Below the pieces are notes generated by a model. It saw only the letters and a program-made list of their open reading frames with translations, did no database searches and was not told the origin of the DNA. Positions 7,430-12,794 of a stretch of DNA of 15,849 nucleotides are shown piece after piece. Numbering within the stretch: the stretch's first letter is position 1; each line of letters begins with the position of its first letter. The stretch is taken from the NCBI GenBank assembly GCA_014801655.1, contig JAAVDT010000019.1:35038-50886 (forward strand), written 5' to 3'. The position numbers were made by a program, and so were the translations under genes. This stretch comes from Bacteroides sp. GTDB taxonomy: Bacteria > Bacteroidota > Bacteroidia > Bacteroidales > Muribaculaceae.

Positions 7430-7776
7430 CAGACCGCTTTGCAGAAGCCCCGGTCTGGGGTAACGTGGAGTGGGATGTAGTGAAAATACATAAAAAGCGT
7501 TTATCCGCGCTGATTCTTGATTGTTGGAAATTCTCGCAAAATTTCTTCTCTGTCAAGGATTGAGCAACGGTAGATGCCCGTGGATATGTGATTATCATGC
7601 TTTCGGCACAGTGTTTCGGGAGAAATACGTCCGAATGCTATGATTGCATATACAAGCGTGGGCTTCTGCGTTGCCGTCCAACAGAGAAAGGCAATGCGAG
7701 AAGCCTCCAACAGAAGGACGGTAACAGATACAGATTCCTACGCTTTTTTCGTACAATATCAAACGCCAACGAGAGG
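7430..7776 (+). ncRNA. Candidate structured RNA or dispersed repeat element
   Basis: No convincing coding sequence is seen here despite long stop-free frames. Two hairpins stand out: CAGACCG (7430-7436) with CGGTCTG (7451-7457), right where a transcript from the TACCTTTG box would start, and a 15-bp hairpin made of GGCTTCT/AGAAGCC (7661-7667/7699-7705) and GCGTTGCC/GGCAATGC (7668-7675/7690-7697) with one bulged G at 7698 and one G-U pair. The octamer CCAACAGA occurs in that loop and again just after the stem. Several frames of this DNA give peptides that I remember as recurrent tiny 'hypothetical proteins' in Bacteroidales annotations (for example TSVGFCVAVQQRKAMREAS), which suggests conservation at the DNA or RNA level. 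That recollection is unverified. Class unknown: ncRNA, long leader or mobile-element remnant. Confidence 0.35.
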
Positions 7777-8061
7777 ATGACCGCGGCATATGAACAATCA
7801 GTGACTAAATATCGAGTTACATTTATTTATGGCTCTTGGCATCTATGGGCCGATATTGAAAGACCTCAAATCAAAGAGCAAGACAGGCGAGGTTTTGCCG
7901 ATTTAGCCCAATTAGCTGTCCATATTGCATTAGAATCACTCTCAATAGTTTCCGAAAATCATATTGCACATGATTACACTATTTGGGAATTGAAGAAATC
8001 AGCTAATGGTTTACACTCTGTACAACCAGTGTATTCGTTTGAGACTTTGGCGAATGAGTAA
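7777..8061 (+). CDS. Small hypothetical protein, 94 aa
   Basis: The frame is open from 7588, but the first 63 codons lie in the structured element and have odd composition, so ATG 7777 (after GAGAGG) is chosen. The 94-aa product has no signal peptide or membrane segment. It contains strand-like KYRVTFIYGSWHLWADIE (11-28) and a helix around FADLAQLAVHIALESLSIV (40-58), followed by strand-like DYTIWELKK (66-74), giving a compact alpha/beta appearance. I do not recognise the family. Its AT-rich codon use resembles the genes downstream, and the next gene begins 91 bp on in the same direction, so it may belong to the island. The start and reality of this gene are less certain than its neighbours. 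Confidence 0.5.
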   Translation: MTAAYEQSVTKYRVTFIYGSWHLWADIERPQIKEQDRRGFADLAQLAVHIALESLSIVSENHIAHDYTIWELKKSANGLHSVQPVYSFETLANE

Positions 8062-8152
8062 TGTCTAAAGAATTTTACCCATGTTCGACACTTTTATACT
8101 GGTACAGTTAAGTTTGAGAACCATACCCTTAAATATATTTTTTTAGTACAGA

Positions 8153-8719
8153 ATGAAAAAATATCTTATCACCATATTACTTGCGCTCGTTGGCTTTCTT
8201 AGTGGCTCAGCGCAAATTTCAATGTCTACAGCGGCCTACGTCAGAGGTTATTGGACCTCATGGGATAAAAAAAATTATAGTGACGGCTATTTTTTCCACC
8301 GAGATTTTGATTTAAAAGGTCAAGTCTATGGGGATACTTTCTCAGGCATGGAAATAAGAAAATCTGGTAAACAGCCTTGGGATTGGTGTTTCAAGTTTGA
8401 AATTGATAATTATATTAAGCCTGACAAAAAGGTACGCAAGCTTCATCAGAAAAATAACACATGGTATGAGTATACCGGCTGGGTTGAATATTATGTAACT
8501 GATGATTATCCTACTATTGCCAAGGTACTGGAGCACTATCAATTTCCGATGATACAACCAACTGGCGATTCAGCTCGTGCCAAACGTAGAGCTCGTGCCA
8601 CCATTAAAATAGCACCATATAAAAAAGAGCCTACTTGCTTTAATATCTACTTTGATGGGGTAGGAGTAGGACTTTCATTTAGTAATTTTCCATTTGAAAA
8701 ATCGTATGTAGTGAAGTAA
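8153..8719 (+). CDS. Secreted hypothetical protein, 188 aa
   Basis: It begins with a clear signal peptide (MKKYLITILLALVGFLSGSAQ, cleavage likely after GSA near residue 20), so it is exported by Sec to the periplasm or cell surface. The mature part is basic and aromatic-rich, with probable beta structure (TAAYVRGYWTSWD, FHRDFDLKGQVYGD, WYEYTGWVEYYVTDDYPT, ending CFNIYFDGVGVGLSFSNFPFEKSY). Two cysteines are visible, Cys79 and Cys162. I do not recognise the family. It ends 3 bp before the Cys-rich peptide gene and is almost certainly co-transcribed with it. It could act on, bind or anchor the exported peptide outside the cell, but that is inference from position only. Confidence 0.75.
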   Translation: MKKYLITILLALVGFLSGSAQISMSTAAYVRGYWTSWDKKNYSDGYFFHRDFDLKGQVYGDTFSGMEIRKSGKQPWDWCFKFEIDNYIKPDKKVRKLHQKNNTWYEYTGWVEYYVTDDYPTIAKVLEHYQFPMIQPTGDSARAKRRARATIKIAPYKKEPTCFNIYFDGVGVGLSFSNFPFEKSYVVK

Positions 8720-8722
8720 GTT

Positions 8723-9205
8723 ATGAGTGATTCCAAATTCGATAGACGAGATTTCTTCAAGAAGTCTTTTAAAAGAGCACTCCCGATGATTGGAGTCCTT
8801 ATAGCGCCTACACTTCCGTTGTTCGCTTCTGAGTCAAATTCTGGAGATTATTGCACAGGCTCCTCTTGCACCGGACTTTGCTTAGGTAGCTGTACGGGCA
8901 ACTGCAAAGGAGAGTGTAAAGGTGGATGTAAAGGCGACTGTACCGGTGCTTGTAGTGTTCAATGTGCAAGTGCTTGTGGACAAGCCTGTGCAAGTGGCTG
9001 CGGTCAGGTTTGTGGAGGCGGTTGTGTCGCTGGTTGTCAAGGCCGTTGCGAGTCTATATGTAAAGATGACTGCTCCATGGGGTGTCAAGGACAGTGTACC
9101 TATGGATGCTCTGGTGGTTGTAAAAGTGGATGTTCAGGCTCATGTAGTGGCAACTGTGGCAACGGATGCGGTGGTAGTTGCTATGGTACGGCTCGTATAT
9201 TCTAA
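8723..9205 (+). CDS. CXXX-repeat Cys-rich peptide with Tat signal (radical SAM target)
   Basis: A 160-aa precursor. Residues 1-35 look like a twin-arginine signal: FDRRDFFKK with Arg8-Arg9 (compare S/T-R-R-x-F-L-K), a hydrophobic stretch ALPMIGVLIAPTLPLFA (19-35) and an A-S-E cleavage region. The rest has 28 cysteines: Cys44, then Cys49 to Cys153 at every fourth position without exception (27 in register). Gly is the commonest spacer residue (CKGECKGGCKGDC, 61-73). A short tail, YGTARIF, follows. This matches the CXXX-repeat radical SAM target type described from genome-context studies in Bacteroidales and Clostridia. The following genes encode its probable modifying enzymes and a Tat translocase. 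Whether the thiols become thioethers, disulfides or metal ligands cannot be read from sequence. The stop overlaps the next start (TAATG). Confidence 0.9.
   Translation: MSDSKFDRRDFFKKSFKRALPMIGVLIAPTLPLFASESNSGDYCTGSSCTGLCLGSCTGNCKGECKGGCKGDCTGACSVQCASACGQACASGCGQVCGGGCVAGCQGRCESICKDDCSMGCQGQCTYGCSGGCKSGCSGSCSGNCGNGCGGSCYGTARIF
8903..8938 (+). repeat. 12-bp tandem units within the CXXX array
   Basis: Three adjacent near-identical 12-mers of the form TGYAAAGGnnRn encode CKGE, CKGG and CKGD (residues 61-72). The whole array (8867-9181) has a 12-bp period set by the TGY codons, but only this part is close to identical, which suggests recent unit duplication. Such arrays can change copy number by slippage without shifting the frame. 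Confidence 0.7.
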
Positions 9206-10389
9206 TGGAGAATATTAAGAACCTTCGAGAACCATGGGAAGGTGGTGTGGCGAAAAACATCACCTTTATTGTCACGAAAGATTGTCAGCTTGCGTGTAAG
9301 TATTGTTACCTTGTCGGTAAGAACGACAAAGAACGGATGTCATGGGAAATTGCAAAGCAAGCCATCGATTATATCTTATCATGTGAAACTGATTTTAAGG
9401 AAAAGTCTGTCATATGGGATTTTATCGGTGGAGAACCATTCATTGAAATAGATTTAATTGATAAAATATGCGACTATCTAAAACTGGAGATGTATCGATT
9501 AAGGCATCACTGGTTTGACTCTTATCGTTTTTCATTTTCTACAAATGGAATAAACTATGATTCTCCCAAGGTGCAAAACTTCATAAAGAAGAATCATCAA
9601 CATCTTTCAATTGGTATTACCATTGATGGCACCCAACGCAAACATGACTTAAATAGAATTTGGAAAGGAGAGCTTCCCGAACGGGGCAGTTACAAAGATG
9701 TTGTACGTAATATTCCTCTATGGCTATCACAATTTCCGGGAGGAGCGACCAAAGTTACCATAAGTACGGATGATATTCCATATATCAAAGAAAGTGTATT
9801 GCATTTATTCTCTCTCGGAATTAAAGAGGTAAATATAAATGTCGTCTTTGAGGATGTCTGGAACCCAGACGATGATAAGCGTTTTGAGGAACAACTAATT
9901 GAGTTGGCTGATGCAATCATAGATGGTGATTTCTATTCTGAATATGCTTGTTCTTTTTTCGCAAAATTCATCGGGAAGCCGATGAACTCTACAACCGACA
10001 ATCAAAATTGGTGTGGCGCGGGGAAGATGATAGCTGTGGATGCCGCAGGAAACTTCTATCCATGTACTCGTTTTGCGGCTTATTCGCTTCGTGATAAGAA
10101 ACCTATAATCATCGGCAACGTGTATGATGGAATTGAAAAGAACTTATTGCGCCCATTTTTAACTCTTGATAGAACCACTCAATCACCGCATAAATGTATT
10201 GAGTGCGAAGTTGCGAGTGGATGCGCTTGGTGTCAGGGTGAAAATTATGATGCAGCCGACACAGATACAATATATCAACGATCAACTGCCATCTGCAAAA
10301 TGCACAAGGCTCGTGTGCGTGCAAATAACTACTATTGGAATAAGCTTTATCGCAAACTTGAACAAGAAAATTCTTCTGAATCATGCTAA
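9205..10389 (+). CDS. Radical SAM/SPASM peptide maturase, CXXX-repeat target type
   Basis: A 394-aa enzyme that should install a modification on the adjacent Cys-rich peptide by radical chemistry in the cytoplasm. The radical SAM 4Fe-4S motif is CQLACKYC (Cys27, Cys31, Cys34), with GGEP at 75-78 as the SAM-contacting motif. The C-terminus is a SPASM domain with seven cysteines: Cys270 and Cys287 (C-x11-G-x4-C), then Cys331, Cys334, Cys340, Cys343 (CIECEVASGCAWC) and Cys364, enough for two auxiliary 4Fe-4S clusters. SPASM enzymes often form Cys-derived thioethers in RiPPs, which fits a Cys-rich substrate but is not proven here. ATG 9205 is chosen (1-nt overlap with the peptide stop); the in-frame codon at 9178 would lie inside the peptide gene. 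Confidence 0.92.
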   Translation: MENIKNLREPWEGGVAKNITFIVTKDCQLACKYCYLVGKNDKERMSWEIAKQAIDYILSCETDFKEKSVIWDFIGGEPFIEIDLIDKICDYLKLEMYRLRHHWFDSYRFSFSTNGINYDSPKVQNFIKKNHQHLSIGITIDGTQRKHDLNRIWKGELPERGSYKDVVRNIPLWLSQFPGGATKVTISTDDIPYIKESVLHLFSLGIKEVNINVVFEDVWNPDDDKRFEEQLIELADAIIDGDFYSEYACSFFAKFIGKPMNSTTDNQNWCGAGKMIAVDAAGNFYPCTRFAAYSLRDKKPIIIGNVYDGIEKNLLRPFLTLDRTTQSPHKCIECEVASGCAWCQGENYDAADTDTIYQRSTAICKMHKARVRANNYYWNKLYRKLEQENSSESC

Positions 10390-11321
10390 AATATCTTATA
10401 GTGCTTCTTGATGATAATGCAGTTTCGTATTGTCATTATTCTTCCAAGACAGAGCGTGAAGTATCAATCTCGCCCGATGTGTTGAAAAAAACTATATTTT
10501 GGGCAATGAGGGAGAATCTTTCTGTTCAGTTTGTTTATTCTGATGTTGATGTGTCAGATGAAATAGCTTCTTTAATTGATACAATTGATCATACTGATAT
10601 AGGTCCCTCTGATGCAGATATTATTGTTGTGGATGATTGGAATGATGTCTCAACAATGAATTTTGTTAAAGGGCGGTCGTATGTGTTACGAAGCGGATTT
10701 AAAGACCTGCTAACCAATGGTGAATTTCTTAAATTCATTCTCTCACTTGTTGACAGGTTAAACATTGTGATTAAAGATGTTGAGAATTTTTCTGATAGTG
10801 ACATAGAAGAATACAAATCATTTTTGGACAGTCTGATCCCTACAATTGTTGGTGAGTATAGGTGTGGTCATCAAGTTCAACTTAATCTTCTGACTGATCG
10901 CTTGATGTTAACGGAGATGAACAATTGCAACGCTGGATATGAGTCAATAACTCTTGCTCCTAATGGAGAATTTTATATATGCCCGGCATTCTACTTTAAT
11001 AATCAAAAAAGCGTCGGGGATATAGATAGAGGTCTTGAAATTAAGAATTCTCAGCTTTATAAATTGGACCATGCTCCGATTTGTCGCATATGTGATGCTT
11101 TTCAGTGTAAGCGGTGCGTTTGGCTTAATAAGAAGATGTGCCGTGAAGTAAACACACCGAGTCACCAACAATGCGTTATGGCTCATGTAGAACGTTGTGC
11201 CTCAAAAAAACTTCTTGACGAGTTTAGAAAAATAGACAGCACTTTCATGAGTGAGATTGATATTCCTGAACTGAAATATCTTGACCCATTTGATAACATA
11301 ATAAAACAAAACAACAAATAA
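10383..11321 (+). CDS. CXXX-repeat peptide maturase: SPASM-like, no radical SAM motif
   Basis: A 312-aa protein beginning 7 nt inside the radical SAM gene. It lacks an N-terminal CxxxCxxC, so it cannot bind the SAM-cleaving cluster. Its C-terminus keeps a SPASM-like cysteine set: Cys182 and Cys200 (NNCNAGYESITLAPNGEFYIC, with G195-x4-C), Cys234, Cys237, Cys242, Cys245, Cys253, Cys264 and Cys272. The arrangement suggests a degenerate radical SAM relative that binds auxiliary Fe-S clusters, and it resembles the family I know as 'CXXX repeat peptide maturase'. The N-terminal half (1-160) is acidic and has alternating strands and helices, possibly a decayed barrel or a peptide-recognition domain. 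Likely role: partner of the active radical SAM enzyme in binding or modifying the peptide. Confidence 0.82.
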   Translation: MLKYLIVLLDDNAVSYCHYSSKTEREVSISPDVLKKTIFWAMRENLSVQFVYSDVDVSDEIASLIDTIDHTDIGPSDADIIVVDDWNDVSTMNFVKGRSYVLRSGFKDLLTNGEFLKFILSLVDRLNIVIKDVENFSDSDIEEYKSFLDSLIPTIVGEYRCGHQVQLNLLTDRLMLTEMNNCNAGYESITLAPNGEFYICPAFYFNNQKSVGDIDRGLEIKNSQLYKLDHAPICRICDAFQCKRCVWLNKKMCREVNTPSHQQCVMAHVERCASKKLLDEFRKIDSTFMSEIDIPELKYLDPFDNIIKQNNK

Positions 11322-11596
11322 TGAAGAAAGAAGTAGGGCGCGTTACTGAACAAGAACGCGATGAAATAAAAAACTTGTTCGAAAGAAGAAATGGTCTTAA
11401 TGAATTGGCTAAGATTCTGACTACAGACAATCAAGAGCTTTACGAACGATTGGTAAAGGATCTTGGTGAAACCTCATCTAAATTCCAGGACTGGTGGAAT
11501 CGCATGGGCGAGAAATATCAGTGGGAATCGTTGCTGAATGGCAATTGGGAGATTGATTTTAATGATTGTACCATCTATTTAGTTACTGAGGCATGA
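11321..11596 (+). CDS. Small CXXX-repeat modification-system protein, 91 aa
   Basis: Overlaps the maturase stop by 1 nt (TAATG) and the TatA start by 4 nt (ATGA). The protein is soluble, charged and mostly helical ([26 protein letters not shown], then [28 protein letters not shown]), ending in a short strand-like piece ([16 protein letters not shown]). It resembles the small helper family annotated as 'CXXX repeat peptide modification system protein'; I assign it from the V-T-x-x-E-R-D-E-I-K start, its size and its place next to the maturase. A precursor-recognition or scaffolding role is plausible, but no known recognition fold can be identified by eye. Confidence 0.75.
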   Translation: MKKEVGRVTEQERDEIKNLFERRNGLNELAKILTTDNQELYERLVKDLGETSSKFQDWWNRMGEKYQWESLLNGNWEIDFNDCTIYLVTEA

Positions 11597-11832
11597 TACC
11601 TTGCATGATTGGCGCGACTGAGATAATTCTCATCTGTGCAGTGATACTCCTGATATTTGGAGGTAAAAAGCTACCGGAACTGATGAAAGGCATGGGTAAA
11701 GGCGTGAAAAGTTTCAAGGAAGGCATGAATGAGCCTTCAGAAGAAGAAATGAATCGCAGAGTTGAAGAGGAAATTCAACGAAGAGCAAATGCTCAGCAAC
11801 AACAAAAAGAAAAGGAAACCACTAATGAATAA
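11593..11832 (+). CDS. tatA: TatA-family pore component of the Tat translocase
   Basis: A 79-aa single-span protein with the TatA layout: a short N-terminus, a transmembrane helix (about 8-22, [15 protein letters not shown]), the hinge FGGKKLPEL (22-30), an amphipathic helix to about 44 ([14 protein letters not shown]) and a charged disordered tail. TatA oligomers form the route for folded substrates through the inner membrane. Translation could begin at Met1 (ATG 11593, overlapping the upstream stop) or Met5; the first couples it to the modification genes. No separate TatB is seen, so this is a minimal TatA/TatC pair. Confidence 0.92.
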   Translation: MIPCMIGATEIILICAVILLIFGGKKLPELMKGMGKGVKSFKEGMNEPSEEEMNRRVEEEIQRRANAQQQQKEKETTNE

Positions 11833-12658
11833 TGAAGCGGATTCCGAGGGCGGATTAATGACATTCGGAGGGCATCTTGAGATTTTGCGCAAGATGCTTT
11901 TCCGAATCATTGCGGTAGTTGTTGTATTTAGTTTTGTTGTATTTTGCTTCAAAAAAGAAACTTTTGCCATATTGTTAGCTCCACATAATTCAGATTTTTG
12001 TACGTTTCAAATAATTGAAAAATGGTTATCGGCATTTGGGTGGGAGTTTCATTTTGATGAGTATGATATTCCGCTGATAAGCACAGAGTTGTCTTCGCAA
12101 TTCATGACACACCTGACAGTTGCGTGCATCTTGGCGTCATTATTGGCGTCACCCTATATTCTTTTTGAATTATTTCGTTTTATCTCGCCTGCATTATATG
12201 AGAGTGAGAAGCGTTATTCCTATTTTGTCGCTGTTATAGTTTATATCTTATTTTTGATGGGGTTATTTATGAGTTACTTCATATTGTTCCCTATTTCGTT
12301 TCAATTTTTGGCAACATATCAAGTTGATGAGTTTGTTAAAAGTACCATAACATTAGACTCATATATTTCAACATTTATGACACTGACATTTATAATGGGT
12401 GTCGTTTTCCAACTTCCGATATTTGCCTATATTTTGGCCAAGATGGGATTTATTAATGCGCACTTATTAAAAAAAATTCGTCCTTATGCCTTTGTGATTA
12501 TAATGATAATAGCAGCTTTAATTACGCCGCCGGATGTATTTACTCTAATCCTTGTAACCATTCCAATCTATGGTTTGTATGAATTAAGTATTGCTGTTGT
12601 AAAGAAGTGGGGGAGTAATGATGAAAATCTGGAAAACATTGATGTAAATGAGCAATGA
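11825..12658 (+). CDS. tatC: TatC, twin-arginine signal receptor
   Basis: A 277-aa full-length polytopic TatC. It shows [11 protein letters not shown] near the N-terminus (15-25), a hydrophobic segment at about 27-42, [15 protein letters not shown] (117-131), and TPPDVF (234-239) with Asp237 equivalent to the conserved Asp before the last helices; six membrane spans are plausible. Glu128 matches E. coli Glu103, which helps bind the twin arginines, but the Glu15-equivalent position is Ile20 because the usual H-L-x-E-L-R reads H-L-E-I-L-R. ATG 11825 (8-nt overlap with tatA) is chosen; the longer frame from 11762 would overlap 71 nt of tatA. As the last gene of the island operon, it probably exports the CXXX peptide. 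Confidence 0.93.
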   Translation: MNNEADSEGGLMTFGGHLEILRKMLFRIIAVVVVFSFVVFCFKKETFAILLAPHNSDFCTFQIIEKWLSAFGWEFHFDEYDIPLISTELSSQFMTHLTVACILASLLASPYILFELFRFISPALYESEKRYSYFVAVIVYILFLMGLFMSYFILFPISFQFLATYQVDEFVKSTITLDSYISTFMTLTFIMGVVFQLPIFAYILAKMGFINAHLLKKIRPYAFVIIMIIAALITPPDVFTLILVTIPIYGLYELSIAVVKKWGSNDENLENIDVNEQ

Positions 12659-12712
12659 CAATAGTCAGAATTTTTTTTGGGAGGGATTGAACTAAGTTTG
12701 AACCGGGGGAAT

Positions 12713-12744
12713 TTTGGTGGGTTGGGGGATTTCGGGTAATTTTG
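12713..12744 (+). promoter_or_regulatory. Promoter for the beta-propeller gene, inside a G-rich tract
   Basis: TTTG at 12713-12716 and TAATTTTG at 12737-12744 with a 20-bp spacer match the Bacteroidia consensus; the ATG at 12795 is 50 bp past the -7 box. A second TAATTTTG lies at 12756-12763 without a well-spaced TTG. The spacer and flanks hold G runs at 12705-12709, 12719-12721, 12724-12728, 12734-12736 and 12744-12747. Confidence 0.55.
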
Positions 12745-12794
12745 GGGTGCTTTTTTAATTTTGCCCTTTTTAATATTGTTTTATAAGTGTGTGT

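Noticed and set aside
7588..7776. 63-codon extension of the 94-aa hypothetical protein
   Set aside because: It lies in the structured element, is rich in Cys and Arg from the hairpin sequence, and more than one frame is open there; it probably is not translated.
8113..8143. Possible promoter (TTTG, 19 bp, TATTTTTT) just before the 188-aa gene
   Set aside because: The -7 box lacks its final G and transcription would start only a few bases before ATG 8153, leaving essentially no leader.
8808..9088. Antisense and alternate-frame ORFs across the Cys-rich repeat (Thr-, His/Tyr- and Val-rich)
   Set aside because: They are shadows of the TGY/GGN periodicity; the plus frame has the signal peptide and operon context.
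12656..12678. Mini-hairpin TGAC-AATA-GTCA followed by eight T after tatC
   Set aside because: A 4-bp stem three bases away from the T run is too weak to call a terminator; it may only contribute to termination.
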